A DNA stretch of 64,000 nucleotides from positions 434,001 to 498,000 of the forward strand of contig NZ_NPGA01000015.1 in the NCBI RefSeq assembly GCF_002259485.1, written 5' to 3'. The notes beneath the pieces are model-generated. The model saw nothing but the letters and a program-made list of their open reading frames with translations, made no database searches and was not told the origin of the DNA. Position numbers and translations under genes: made by a program. Positions within the stretch are counted from its first letter, which is position 1. Each line of letters begins with the position of its first letter. Positions 7,265 to 16,341 of this stretch are shown in pieces. This stretch comes from Rhodococcus sp. 14-1411-2a (GTDB lineage: Bacteria; Actinomycetota; Actinomycetes; Mycobacteriales; Mycobacteriaceae).

Positions 7265-9139
7265 TCAGAAGGGCGGTGGCTCGTCGTCGGGTGCCGAGGC
7301 GGGCATCGGGGTCCGTTGTGGATTCGTCGGCCTCCGAGCCGACGAATCGCGCTGAGGTGCCGACCCTCGCGGCTTCGAGTGGATCTTCGCTAGGTGGCTG
7401 AAGTCCGCAAGTTGTGTCGTGCCGGGAACCGTGATCGCGGTGGTGCCGGCATTCGAGACCCAGAACTCGATGCCGTCGGCGAGCATCACCGGAGTCCACA
7501 GACCCATGGTCTTGAGGCTGTGGTGGTAGCGGCACAGGCAGTGCAGGTTGGTGTCGATGGTCCAGCCACCGGACTCGGGATCGCGATGGAAGTACGGGAC
7601 GATGTGGTCGATCTCGCACTGCTGGGCCGGGACATCGCAACCCGGATGTCGGCAGGTGCGATCGCGATACCGAATACGTTCCGCCAGTGCGACAGTCGGG
7701 CGATAGATGAGGGCTCCGGGTGGCGGCAGCTCGAGACCGCCGTGCCCGTCCGGGTGCAGGGCGAGCCCAAGAGCTGGATCCGATGCGATCGCTGCTTCGA
7801 GTTCGGCAACGAAAGTGTAAGTACCGCGATACGGAGTGGCGACACAGCTGTTCCGTGGTGGTTGTGCGGACTTCGGCGCCCGCGGGTGCCGAGGAACAAT
7901 GCCGCCGACACGGCGACGACCACGCCCCAGCGGATGAAACACCAGATGTGAGGTGCTGCCCTTGGACCTGCTGTTTCTCGACTTGCCTACCTTGGATCCT
8001 CTGGGCTTCTTCTGGCTGTTTTTCGATCTGCTGTTGTTCGTCCTGCTGCCGCCGCTGTCGGCTCTGCTCTCGGCACCCTTGTCACCAGTGCCTGCGCCAC
8101 TGTCGGTATCGGTATCGAGGTCGATGAGTGACTCCAGGTCTTCGCCGTAACCGAGTTTCTCCGCCAGATCGCGGGCTTCGGTGAGCAGGATCTGCCAGTG
8201 TGCGTTGTCGGCGAGTTCACGGGCGTACTCGGCATCGATGGGGCCGTGGCCGGCCAGGTGAGCGGGATTGGACAGCAAACCGGCGAGCGTGGCGAGGTCG
8301 ACGGTGATCACCGTCAGTGGGGCGCGTCGATCAGGACGCACAGTATCGGCCGTGCACGGATTGTCGTCATCGGGCTCGCACATGCAGACCATCGACGACT
8401 CCTGCTGCAGCAGAGCAACATACGCTGCGGCACGCTTCTGCCCCTTGTTTCGCGGATCTCGACGGCAGACGGTAGCGGCCATCTCGTTGATCAACTGCCA
8501 GGCAGCTGCGGCGTCGGCGGCGGTGAGGTCGGCCTTCAGCGTCGACAGCACATCTTTGTCGGTGTACGTGACGTTCGTGTGCCGTTCCAAGTCCTTACGC
8601 AGAGCGGCGGCCTGCTCGGGCGCGATGCGATACATGATGGACCAGATTTCCGTCGCCAGGGGACCAGGTGACAGACGTCGGGCAGCGTGCAGAACCTCTC
8701 CTTGGACGGCCGTCGCCGCGTCCTGCGTCAGGTTGTGGGTACAGCGGTAGATCGCGCGGACGCGAGCAAGATCGAGTTCGCCGGCCTCGAACGCGGCCGC
8801 GACGGTAGGAAGCCGAAGCCGAAGGTCCATTCCTACCTCGGCATACGTGTTCGCGACAGTCTTCGAGCAACCGAGAACGCGTGCGACTTCGGACGCCGCA
8901 TAGTTGCCCGCGTCCTGAATGACATCACCGACGAGGACGTTCTGATGGATGCACGAGTCCCAGATAGCCGCGGCGAGAGCGACCTTGCGAGCGCACGCCT
9001 GATTCTCCAGAATCGCAACGTCGCGAATTTCGCCCAGCACTGTGCCGTCGATGTACGGCTTCGATCGCGGCCCGAGATAGGCCGCGAATCGACTGCGCGT
9101 CGAACTGGATGTATTCACTGTGTAGTCGCCCCCCGGCAC
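7265..9139 (-). CDS. 13E12-type DUF222 / HNH endonuclease domain protein
   Basis: A 624-residue protein with a helical DUF222 region (about 20-300), a low-complexity Ser/Lys/Arg/Gly-rich spacer (about 345-400) and a C-terminal HNH nuclease-like domain (about 490-545). The latter shows CRHPGCD, then CEIDHIVPY, then NLHCLCRYHHSLK, that is the zinc-binding cysteines plus the H, N and H of the ββα-metal motif. This is the 13E12 repeat-family layout known from mycobacteria and rhodococci; the biological role is not established. The start may be GTG at 9139 or GTG at 9118, the latter having a G-rich ribosome site. An SOS-box-like palindrome lies just upstream, so DNA-damage control is likely. Confidence 0.88.
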   Translation of the reverse strand: MPGGDYTVNTSSSTRSRFAAYLGPRSKPYIDGTVLGEIRDVAILENQACARKVALAAAIWDSCIHQNVLVGDVIQDAGNYAASEVARVLGCSKTVANTYAEVGMDLRLRLPTVAAAFEAGELDLARVRAIYRCTHNLTQDAATAVQGEVLHAARRLSPGPLATEIWSIMYRIAPEQAAALRKDLERHTNVTYTDKDVLSTLKADLTAADAAAAWQLINEMAATVCRRDPRNKGQKRAAAYVALLQQESSMVCMCEPDDDNPCTADTVRPDRRAPLTVITVDLATLAGLLSNPAHLAGHGPIDAEYARELADNAHWQILLTEARDLAEKLGYGEDLESLIDLDTDTDSGAGTGDKGAESRADSGGSRTNNSRSKNSQKKPRGSKVGKSRNSRSKGSTSHLVFHPLGRGRRRVGGIVPRHPRAPKSAQPPRNSCVATPYRGTYTFVAELEAAIASDPALGLALHPDGHGGLELPPPGALIYRPTVALAERIRYRDRTCRHPGCDVPAQQCEIDHIVPYFHRDPESGGWTIDTNLHCLCRYHHSLKTMGLWTPVMLADGIEFWVSNAGTTAITVPGTTQLADFSHLAKIHSKPRGSAPQRDSSARRPTNPQRTPMPASAPDDEPPPF

Positions 9140-9155
9140 GTGTTCCGACTAGAAG

Positions 9156-9171
9156 TAGAACGTACGTTCGA
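9156..9171 (-). promoter_or_regulatory. LexA-type SOS box upstream of the DUF222/HNH gene
   Basis: The sequence TAGAACGTACGTTCGA matches the actinobacterial LexA consensus TCGAAC-N4-GTTCGA at all but one fixed position (A for C at position 2). It lies 17 bases before the GTG at 9139 (38 before the GTG at 9118), where a repressor would block the promoter. 13E12-family genes are known members of the LexA regulon in M. tuberculosis, which supports the reading. Confidence 0.75.
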
Positions 9172-9297
9172 TGGTACGTCGGAATGCGAAGTTCGTCAAC
9201 ACCAATTCTGTTGCGCGGAAGAAGGATTGATGGAAGCGGCCTATACACCCAGACACCGACAAGAATATTCGACTCCGACGCCGCGTAAGGCTCCAGG

Positions 9298-9510
9298 ATG
9301 ATCACGAGCCAGAACTACCCCGCCTTCGAGGTGAGCCCGGTATCGATTCCCCGGACTGATGCCGTCGCACCCGAGCCCCTGTGCGGCCTGTAGGGCATGC
9401 CGATGTTCGTCACCGTCCCCACCGCGAATCTCGCTGAATCGACCGAAATTCTGAACCGGAGCTCTCGGTTTCTTCGACCTCTTCGCGCTGGCCAGTGGCA
9501 TCGATCCCCA
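9298..9510 (+). pseudogene. Decayed VOC (glyoxalase/dioxygenase fold) gene remnant
   Basis: Read from the ATG at 9298, the frame gives a natural N terminus (MITSQNYPAFEVSP, later DAVAPEPLCGL), then an in-frame TAG at 9391 and GMPMFVTVPTANLAESTE. At about 9454 the frame shifts by one base and continues as F, a stop (TGA where TGG/Trp is expected), then TGALGFFDLFALASG. Together this matches the start of VOC-family proteins (ESTEFW..ALGFFDLF). Two stops, a frameshift and loss of the C-terminal half mark it as a pseudogene. The remnant stops beside the end of the convergent ASCH gene. Confidence 0.6.
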
Positions 9511-9516
9511 CCCAAC

Positions 9517-9921
9517 TCACCATGGAACGAGTATGAATCGCTCCAGTACCACCTGAGTGTCGTCGTCGACGGTGAAATCGGGATCGCCCAGTTCCGCGCG
9601 AACCTCGGGCGAGTGCCAGAATCTTTCGTGCCCGGCGCGCCAGTGCGCCACATCGATGTATCCCTCACCCTCGTCGAGGGCATGTTGGAGCGAAACATCC
9701 TTCAGCGCAACGATATCGACACCAGTGGTTTCGACGACTCCCACCACGACTCCGGCTGAATCCACCACCGCGCCGCGTTCGCCGACTCTCGGCAGCTCCT
9801 CGTCGGCGTACTGCACCAACAGGCTTGCTGTGCTGGTCTTCTCGCCGGAGAGAACGGCCGCGACCAGGGCATTCCGCAGGGGGCCGGGATAGGCGAATTC
9901 CACAATCGGTAGATCGGTCAC
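9517..9921 (-). CDS. ASCH-domain protein
   Basis: A 134-residue single-domain protein of the ASCH superfamily, a PUA-like β-barrel linked to RNA or nucleoside handling. The pattern is visible as TASLLVQYADEELPRVGERGAVVDSAG in two parts (residues 31-57), with the conserved GE(K/R) of the family and the FTVDDDTQVVLERFILV end. A few characterised ASCH proteins are amidohydrolases on acetylated cytidines, but nothing here identifies the substrate. It is followed after 7 bases by the upstream-lying gene on the same strand, so the two may be co-transcribed. Confidence 0.8.
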   Translation of the reverse strand: MTDLPIVEFAYPGPLRNALVAAVLSGEKTSTASLLVQYADEELPRVGERGAVVDSAGVVVGVVETTGVDIVALKDVSLQHALDEGEGYIDVAHWRAGHERFWHSPEVRAELGDPDFTVDDDTQVVLERFILVPW

Positions 9922-9928
9922 TCGCCCA

Positions 9929-10993
9929 TCATATTTCGAGGTCTACCCACACCAGCCGGTGGTCCGACGGGTGCTCGGTGCCCGAGGGCCAGTGGACGGC
10001 GGAGTCGATCACCGTCAGATCGTCCGACGGCAGCACGTAGTCGACGCGCAGGTCACCGGGCGTAGGGTCGGCGAAATCTGCTGTGTCCGTGCCATGTTCG
10101 GCCGAGGCGGGTGCCGGATCCTGCACCCGCGGAAGGTCGAGAACCTGCGCGATGGCACCGGCCACCGAATCTCCGTCGACCGGGTCGCTGTTCTGATCGC
10201 CCAACATGACGAACGACGCTCCGTCCTCCAGCCCGCCGCGCACACCGTTGTCGTCGTGCAGGTAGTCCGCACCCGAGATGTAATCGGCACTGAGCCTGAT
10301 CTCGTCGTGATTGCGCTTGCCATTACGGTCTTCGGGCCCGTCGAAGGACGGGGGAGTGGGGTGGGACGCCAACACATGTAGCGTCTTTCCGTTCACGTCG
10401 ATCGGCACGTCCCAATGAGACTTGCTGGACAGCCGAAGCGCGTCGAACACCTCTCCGTAGTAGTCGCGCGGCAGCAGCGAATCCGGCATGTCCTTCCACA
10501 GGAAGTTCTGGAACGTACGTACCGAATCGGTGGCGATCGGGAACTTCGAGTACACGACCATCCCGTACTGCCCGGGAAACTGCCCGAACCCCAACGCATC
10601 ACCCGGGCCGCCCAGCTGGCCGTCTTTATCCAGATCGAGTCCCGAGTCGACGCCCGTATTCACCGGCGCAGTGAAGGAGTGCGGATACTGTCCGTCGAGA
10701 TAGTTGTCGTTGAACAGCCTCACCGCATCGTCACCCGAGTAGTCGAACTCGTTGACCAGCAACACATCCGGTGAGTTCGCGGAGATCACATCGGCAACCG
10801 CGCGAGCCTGTGCGTCCTCACCCTGCAGATCGGTCACCAGCTGCCCGGCCACCGGCCGATTGAGGCTGGCATTGAACGTTGCCACGCGTACCGGCGTCGT
10901 AACGGCTTCGCGTCGGTCTGCATCAGGGTCGGATGAGGAGCAACCAGAGGCCATGACGGCGAGGGTAACGGTGACGGCCACAAGTCTCGACAT
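9929..10993 (-). CDS. Secreted endonuclease/exonuclease/phosphatase-family protein
   Basis: A 354-residue exported protein. The signal peptide ends in a lipobox-like MASGC, so it is probably a lipoprotein. The EEP fold is seen as VRVATFNASLNRP at the start of the domain, DVLLVNEFDY (metal-binding Glu), VLASHPTPPSFDG (His), FVMLGDQNSDP (GDxN) and the terminal HPSDHRLVW (SDH catalytic pair). Such proteins hydrolyse phosphodiesters of nucleic acids or lipids; the extracellular substrate is unknown. ATG at 10993 is preferred; a GTG at 11008 would add five residues. The gene is divergent from the acyl-CoA operon. Confidence 0.85.
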   Translation of the reverse strand: MSRLVAVTVTLAVMASGCSSSDPDADRREAVTTPVRVATFNASLNRPVAGQLVTDLQGEDAQARAVADVISANSPDVLLVNEFDYSGDDAVRLFNDNYLDGQYPHSFTAPVNTGVDSGLDLDKDGQLGGPGDALGFGQFPGQYGMVVYSKFPIATDSVRTFQNFLWKDMPDSLLPRDYYGEVFDALRLSSKSHWDVPIDVNGKTLHVLASHPTPPSFDGPEDRNGKRNHDEIRLSADYISGADYLHDDNGVRGGLEDGASFVMLGDQNSDPVDGDSVAGAIAQVLDLPRVQDPAPASAEHGTDTADFADPTPGDLRVDYVLPSDDLTVIDSAVHWPSGTEHPSDHRLVWVDLEI

Positions 10994-11045
10994 TCTCACG
11001 CTCGCCACCGTAGGGATAGCAAGCGAACACGAGGTTACAAATTAA

Positions 11046-11068
11046 CAAGCAGGCGTGCTTGCTTTTTT
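11046..11068. promoter_or_regulatory. CAAGCA/TGCTTG dyad between divergent genes, with a T-run
   Basis: The dyad CAAGCA-GGCG-TGCTTG is followed by C and six T residues and ends 26 bases before the start of the rightward operon. By form it could be a rho-independent attenuator in the 5' leader. By position between divergent genes it looks equally like a TetR-family operator, and the last gene of the operon encodes a TetR regulator. The two readings cannot be separated from sequence alone. Confidence 0.45.
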
Positions 11069-11093
11069 CAGGACCTCCTGTGAAGCTGGGCTC

Positions 11094-11906
11094 ATGGCAG
11101 ACCTCGACTCTCTCGTCGACGACCTACGCGCCGAGGGCAACGACCTCGATGCACTCGTGGCCGAGCTGACCCCGGAGCAGTGGGCAGCACCGACACCGGC
11201 CGCGGGGTGGACCGTCGCGCACCAGATAGCGCACCTCTCCTGGACCGATCACGTCGCGGAGCGGACCACGTCGGGAGCATCCGGCGATGTCGAGGCCAAG
11301 GAGGAGTTCGCTCTCACTCTGAAGAAGGCATGGGAGAACCCCACCGGCTTCGTCGACGAGGCGGCCGAGGAGGAGTCGCGTGATCCCGAACTACTGAGCA
11401 CCTGGCGTACTCGACGCCGTGCCATGAACGAAGCGCTCACACAGGTTCCGACGGGGACCAAGATCGACTGGTTCGGACCCCCGATGAGTGCGGCGTCCAT
11501 GGCCACGGCGCGTCTGATGGAGACCTGGGCGCACGGTCAGGATGTCGCCGACGCGGTGGGCGTCACCCGCGTCGCCACCGACCGAATCCGCGGCGTCGCA
11601 CACATAGGCGTTCGCACAAGGGATTTCGCCTACGCGATCAACCAGCAAACGCCTCCCGCCGAACCGTTCCGCATCGAGCTCACCGCGCCCTCGGGAGAGC
11701 TCTGGACCTGGGGACCCGAGGATGCCGCCCAACGGGTGAGCGGTCCGGCACTCGACTTCTGCCTTCTCGTCACCCAGCGCGCTCACCGCGACGACCTCGG
11801 TATTGCGGCCGAGGGAGCCGACGCCGCGCACTGGCTCACCATCGCCCAAGCCTTCGCAGGCCCTCCGGGGGTCGGACGGACACAGTCAGGACGAGAGCAA
11901 GCATGA
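11094..11906 (+). CDS. TIGR03084-family DinB-like metal-binding protein
   Basis: A 270-residue protein of the actinobacterial TIGR03084 family, a DinB/mycothiol-dependent maleylpyruvate-isomerase-type four-helix fold. Near the N terminus it shows [16 protein letters not shown], where the histidines are the usual metal ligands, and later [21 protein letters not shown], the third ligand region. The biochemical role is unknown. I chose the ATG at 11094; a start at 11055 would add 13 unnatural residues overlapping the T-run hairpin. Its last four bases (ATGA) overlap the next gene, making it the first gene of the acyl-CoA operon. Confidence 0.85.
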   Translation: MADLDSLVDDLRAEGNDLDALVAELTPEQWAAPTPAAGWTVAHQIAHLSWTDHVAERTTSGASGDVEAKEEFALTLKKAWENPTGFVDEAAEEESRDPELLSTWRTRRRAMNEALTQVPTGTKIDWFGPPMSAASMATARLMETWAHGQDVADAVGVTRVATDRIRGVAHIGVRTRDFAYAINQQTPPAEPFRIELTAPSGELWTWGPEDAAQRVSGPALDFCLLVTQRAHRDDLGIAAEGADAAHWLTIAQAFAGPPGVGRTQSGREQA

Positions 11907-13597
11907 CCGTACGAATCGGCAACTGTTCGGGCTTCTATGGAGACCGCCTCTCGGCCATGCGAGAGATGCTCGAGGGCGGCGAACTCGATTACCTCACGGG
12001 TGATTACCTGGCCGAGCTGACGATGCTCATTCTCGGTCGCGATCGAATGAAGGACGCGACCCGTGGCTACGCCAAGACCTTTCTGCGGCAGGCCGAGGAT
12101 TGCCTGGGGTTGGCACTGGACAAAGGTGTCAAGATCGTCGCCAACGCAGGCGGACTCAACCCCCGGGGCCTGGCCGAGGCACTGGAGAAGCTGGACTCCG
12201 GCGCGAAGATCGCGTACGTCGACGGTGACGACCTCCTCGGCCGAGCCACCGAACTCGGTCTCGGCAACCCGCTGACCGCAAATGCCTACCTCGGCGCATG
12301 GGGCATCGTCGAATGCCTGAACTCCGGTGCCGACGTCGTGGTCACCGGGCGCGTCACCGACGCCAGCGTGATCGTCGGACCGGCCGCAGCCCACTTCGGT
12401 TGGGCACCGACCGATTACGACGCGTTGGCCGGGGCCGTGATCGCCGGACATGTCATCGAATGCGGAACGCAGGCGACGGGTGGCAACTACTCGTTCTTCA
12501 CCGAAATCGCAGACATGTCCCGTCCCGGATTCCCCATCGCCGAGATCGAGTCCGACGGTTCGTCCGTCATCACCAAGCACGAGGGCACCGGCGGTGCCGT
12601 CAGCGTCGGCACCGTGACCGCTCAGCTGCTGTACGAGATCACCGGCGGGCGGTACGCGAACCCCGACGTCACCGCGCGGATCGATTCGGCGATCCTGGCG
12701 CAGGAGTCCAGCGATCGGGTGTCCATCACCGGCGTGACCGGCGAAGCACCGCCGCCCACCTACAAGGTCTCGCTCAACGCACTCGGCGGGTTCCGCAACG
12801 AATTCACGATGGTGCTCACCGGCCTCGATATCGAAGCCAAAGCAGCACTGGCACAACGGCAATTCGAGTCCTGGCTCCCGGCTCGCCCCACCGAGCTCGA
12901 CTGGACTCTGGTGCGCACCGACAAGCCCGACGCCGAGACCGAGGAGACGGCCAGCGCCCTGCTGCGCTGCGTCGCGCGCGACAGCAACCCCGACGTCGTG
13001 GGACGTCAGTTCTCCGCCGTAGCAGTCGAACTGGCACTGGCCAGCTATCCCGGATTCTCGGTCACCGCCCCACCCGGAAACGGTGCGCCCTACGGAGTGT
13101 TCACCGCAGGCTTCGTCGACGCAGCCGAGGTGCCGCACGTCGCGCACCTGGCCGATGGCACCGAGTCCACCATCGCTCCGTCGACCGAGACGCAGGTACT
13201 GGAGCCCGTGGAAGGACCGGAGCTGCCTGCACCCAGAGCAGCCGAGGCGACCATTCGCCTTCCACTCGGAACCATCGCAGCGGCTCGAAGCGGCGACAAG
13301 GGCGGCAACGCCAACGTCGGGGTCTGGGTCCGCACCGACGACGAATTCTCCTGGCTGGTTCACGCATTGACGGTCGAGACTCTGAAGCAGATGCTGCCCG
13401 AGGCCGAGCCGCTCACCGTCACGCGTCATGTACTGCCCAATCTGCGGGCCGTGAACTTCGTCATCGAGGGAATCCTCGGCCAAGGCGTCGCCTCGCAGGC
13501 CAGGTTCGATCCACAGGCCAAGGGGCTCGGTGAATGGCTGCGGTCGCGGCACATCGACATCCCCGAAACACTCGCGTACAAGGGAGCACTCGAATGA
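11903..13597 (+). CDS. AtuA-like protein (DUF1446), acyclic terpene utilisation family
   Basis: A 564-residue protein with the DUF1446/AtuA signature at its N terminus ([46 protein letters not shown]) and a smaller C-terminal AtuA-like ferredoxin-fold domain from about 450 ([18 protein letters not shown]). AtuA is needed for citronellol/geraniol catabolism in Pseudomonas, but its reaction is not known. In the operon it precedes an acyl-CoA dehydrogenase and an acyl-CoA carboxylase. The gene order matches what I recall of M. tuberculosis Rv0976c-fadE13-accD2-accA2-fadE12-echA7. ATGA overlaps join it to both neighbours. Confidence 0.85.
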   Translation: MTVRIGNCSGFYGDRLSAMREMLEGGELDYLTGDYLAELTMLILGRDRMKDATRGYAKTFLRQAEDCLGLALDKGVKIVANAGGLNPRGLAEALEKLDSGAKIAYVDGDDLLGRATELGLGNPLTANAYLGAWGIVECLNSGADVVVTGRVTDASVIVGPAAAHFGWAPTDYDALAGAVIAGHVIECGTQATGGNYSFFTEIADMSRPGFPIAEIESDGSSVITKHEGTGGAVSVGTVTAQLLYEITGGRYANPDVTARIDSAILAQESSDRVSITGVTGEAPPPTYKVSLNALGGFRNEFTMVLTGLDIEAKAALAQRQFESWLPARPTELDWTLVRTDKPDAETEETASALLRCVARDSNPDVVGRQFSAVAVELALASYPGFSVTAPPGNGAPYGVFTAGFVDAAEVPHVAHLADGTESTIAPSTETQVLEPVEGPELPAPRAAEATIRLPLGTIAAARSGDKGGNANVGVWVRTDDEFSWLVHALTVETLKQMLPEAEPLTVTRHVLPNLRAVNFVIEGILGQGVASQARFDPQAKGLGEWLRSRHIDIPETLAYKGALE

Positions 13598-14742
13598 GTA
13601 TCTGGACGACGCCGGAGCGTCAGCAGCTGCGCAAGACCGTCCGCAGTTTCGTGGAGCAGGACATCGCCCCGCACATGAATCAGTGGGAGACCGACGGCGA
13701 GATTCCGCGTGAGCTGCACAAGAAGGCAGCCGCTCTCGGACTGATCGGAGCAGGCTTTCCCGAGGAGGTCGGCGGAGATGGTGGGGATCTGGCCGACGCC
13801 GTCGTGATCTGCGAGGAGATGCACCAGGCCGGTGCGTCGGGTGGACTGTTCGCATCGCTGTTCACCAGTGGAATTGCGTTGCCGCACTTGGTGGCTGCGG
13901 GCGACGCCGACCAGATCGAGAAGTGGGTGCGGCCCACGCTGGCGGGGGAGAAGATCGGCTCGCTCGCCATCACCGAACCGGGTGGCGGTTCCGACGTCGG
14001 GCACCTCAGGACGAAGGCCGTCAAGGATGGCGATCACTACGTCGTCAACGGCTCGAAGACGTACATTACCTCGGGGTGCCGAGCAGATTTCATCGTCACC
14101 GCGGTGCGGACCGGAGGCGAGGGCGCAGCGGGCGTCTCGCTGCTCGTCATCGAGAAGGGCACGCCAGGGTTCGAGGTCACCAGCAAGCTCGACAAGATGG
14201 GCTGGCGCGCATCCGATACCGCCGAGCTGTCGTTCGTCGACGCCCGCGTCCCGGTCGCCAATCTCGTCGGTGCCGAGAACAGCGGCTTCGCGCAGATCGC
14301 GCAGGCGTTTCTCACCGAGCGAATCGCCCTCGCCGCGCAGGCCTACGCCAGCGCGCAGCGGTGCCTGGATCTGACGCTGCAGTGGGTCCGCGATCGGGAG
14401 ACCTTCGGAAAGCCGCTCATCGCACGGCAATCCGTACAGAACACCGTCACCGAGATGGCGCGCAAGATCGACATCGCCCGCGTCTACACCCGCTCCCTCG
14501 TCGAGCGGTCCCTGCAGGAGAACCAAGACTTCATCGCCGAAGTCTGCTTCGCGAAGAACACCGCCGTCGAGTCCGGGGAGTGGGTCGCCAATCAAGCGGT
14601 GCAGCTCTTCGGCGGGCTCGGCTACATGCGCGAGAGCGAAGTCGAGCGGCAGTACCGCGACATGCGCATCCTCGGCATCGGCGGCGGGACCACCGAGATC
14701 CTCACCGGGCTGGCTGCAAAACGATTGGGGTACCAGGCATGA
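13594..14742 (+). CDS. fadE13: Acyl-CoA dehydrogenase (FadE13-like)
   Basis: A 382-residue FAD-dependent acyl-CoA dehydrogenase that would introduce a 2,3-double bond into an acyl-CoA. Family patterns in order are FPEEVGG, SLAITEPGGGSDVGHLRT (residues about 125-142), YVVNGSKTYITSG, RDRETFGKPL and QLFGGLGYMRES. The C-terminal motif is GIGGGTTEIL, so the Glu of the MCAD motif YEGT is replaced by Gly; the base is probably at another position, as in isovaleryl-CoA dehydrogenases. The start is the ATG at 13594 inside the ATGA overlap. The symbol rests on operon position and similarity to the mycobacterial cluster and is therefore tentative. Confidence 0.85.
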   Translation: MSIWTTPERQQLRKTVRSFVEQDIAPHMNQWETDGEIPRELHKKAAALGLIGAGFPEEVGGDGGDLADAVVICEEMHQAGASGGLFASLFTSGIALPHLVAAGDADQIEKWVRPTLAGEKIGSLAITEPGGGSDVGHLRTKAVKDGDHYVVNGSKTYITSGCRADFIVTAVRTGGEGAAGVSLLVIEKGTPGFEVTSKLDKMGWRASDTAELSFVDARVPVANLVGAENSGFAQIAQAFLTERIALAAQAYASAQRCLDLTLQWVRDRETFGKPLIARQSVQNTVTEMARKIDIARVYTRSLVERSLQENQDFIAEVCFAKNTAVESGEWVANQAVQLFGGLGYMRESEVERQYRDMRILGIGGGTTEILTGLAAKRLGYQA

Positions 14743-16337
14743 GCGTGCTCAAGTCCACCCTCGACACCGCATCGGAGCAGTACGCGGGGAGCGTCGAGGC
14801 CATGAACACCAAACTCGGCGAGATCGAAGCCGAGCACTCGAAGGCTCTGCTCGGTGGCGGTCAGAAATACGTGGAGCGACACAAGAAGCGCGGCAAGCTT
14901 CTCGCCCGTGAACGCATCGAACTGCTGATCGACGAGGACTCGGCCTTCCTCGAACTGTGCCCACTCGCGGCCTGGGGCAGCGACTTTCCCGTCGGAGCCA
15001 GCACCGTCATGGGTATCGGCGTGGTGTGCGGCGTCGAATGCCTCATCGTCGCCAACGACCCGACGGTCCGCGGCGGGGCGAGCAACCCGTGGACGCTGAA
15101 GAAGGGGTTCCGCGGCAACGACATCGCCACGCAGAACCGGCTTCCGGTCATCTCCTTGGTCGAGTCCGGTGGAGCCGATCTACCGACTCAGAAGGAGGTG
15201 TTCATCCCCGGCGGTCGCATGTTCCGTGATCTGACGCAGCTCTCGGCGGCGGGCATCCCCACGATCGCGCTGGTGTTCGGTAACTCCACCGCAGGCGGCG
15301 CGTATATCCCCGGCATGTCCGATCACGTCGTCATGGTCAAGGAACGCTCCAAGGTCTTCCTCGCCGGACCACCGCTGGTCAAGATGGCGACCGGCGAGGA
15401 CTCGGACGACGAATCGCTCGGCGGTGCCGAGATGCACGCCCGAAAGTCCGGCCTCGCAGACTATTTCGCCGTCGACGAGCAGGACGCCATCCGCATCGGG
15501 CGCAGCATCGTTTCCCGTTTGAACTGGAAGAAGAAGGGCCCCGAGCCGCGCGCCGAGGTCATCGAGCCGTTGGCCGACCCCGAAGACCTCCTCGGCATCG
15601 TCCCCACGGATCTGAAGATCCCGTTCGACCCACGCGAGGTCATCGCCCGCATCGTCGACGGTTCGGATTTCGACGAGTTCAAGCCCATGTACGGCGGTTC
15701 GCTCGTCACCGGCTGGGCCGAGCTGCACGGATATCCGATCGGCATTCTGGCCAATGCCCGCGGTGTGTTGTTCAGCGAGGAATCGCAGAAGGCGACGCAG
15801 TTCATTCAGCTCGCCAATCGGTCGAACACCCCACTCCTGTTCCTGCACAACACCACTGGATACATGGTCGGAAAGGAGTACGAGGAGGGCGGCATGATCA
15901 AACACGGATCGATGATGATCAACGCCGTCTCCAACTCGAAAGTTCCGCATATCTCCATCCTGCTCGGCGCGTCCTACGGAGCCGGTCACTACGGCATGTG
16001 TGGCCGCGCATTCGATCCGCGATTCCTCTTCGCCTGGCCGTCCAGCAAATCCGCCGTCATGGGCGGCGCGCAGCTCGCCGGTGTCATCTCCATCGTCGGA
16101 CGCGCCGCCGCCGAAGCTCGCGGACAAGCCTTCGACGCCGAAGCCGATGCCGGAATGCGCGCGATGATCGAAGGCCAGATCGAGGCCGAGTCGATGCCGA
16201 TGTTCCTCTCCGGACGCCTCTACGACGACGGCGTCATCGACCCCCGTGATACCCGCACGGTGGTGGGAATGTGCCTGTCGGCCATCGCCACCGCCCCGAT
16301 CGAAGGCACCGCCAACTTCGGTGTCTTCCGGATGTGA
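14739..16337 (+). CDS. accD2: Acyl-CoA carboxylase, carboxyltransferase (beta) subunit
   Basis: A 532-residue carboxyltransferase subunit of a biotin-dependent acyl-CoA carboxylase (methylcrotonyl/geranyl/propionyl-CoA class). Two crotonase-fold halves are visible. The first carries KLLARERIELLIDE and VESGGADLPTQKEVF with NSTAGGAYIPGMSD; the second carries LFLHNTTGYMVGKEYE and LLGASYGAGHYGMCGRAF, the oxyanion-hole glycines. GYMVG and the methylcrotonyl-type spacing favour a branched 3-methyl enoyl-CoA substrate, but this is inference. It pairs with the biotin carboxylase encoded 4 bases downstream and is joined to fadE13 by an ATGA overlap. Confidence 0.88.
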   Translation: MSVLKSTLDTASEQYAGSVEAMNTKLGEIEAEHSKALLGGGQKYVERHKKRGKLLARERIELLIDEDSAFLELCPLAAWGSDFPVGASTVMGIGVVCGVECLIVANDPTVRGGASNPWTLKKGFRGNDIATQNRLPVISLVESGGADLPTQKEVFIPGGRMFRDLTQLSAAGIPTIALVFGNSTAGGAYIPGMSDHVVMVKERSKVFLAGPPLVKMATGEDSDDESLGGAEMHARKSGLADYFAVDEQDAIRIGRSIVSRLNWKKKGPEPRAEVIEPLADPEDLLGIVPTDLKIPFDPREVIARIVDGSDFDEFKPMYGGSLVTGWAELHGYPIGILANARGVLFSEESQKATQFIQLANRSNTPLLFLHNTTGYMVGKEYEEGGMIKHGSMMINAVSNSKVPHISILLGASYGAGHYGMCGRAFDPRFLFAWPSSKSAVMGGAQLAGVISIVGRAAAEARGQAFDAEADAGMRAMIEGQIEAESMPMFLSGRLYDDGVIDPRDTRTVVGMCLSAIATAPIEGTANFGVFRM

Positions 16338-16341
16338 AGCC

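Noticed and set aside
9397..9759. A 120-codon plus-strand frame starting MPMFVTVPTANL as a real gene
   Set aside because: Only the first 19 residues resemble the VOC family; the family match continues in another frame after a shift, and the rest lies antisense to the ASCH gene.
11783..13855. A 690-codon minus-strand frame opposite the AtuA-like gene
   Set aside because: An antisense shadow; the plus frame carries DUF1446 motifs and overlaps its neighbours at ATGA junctions.
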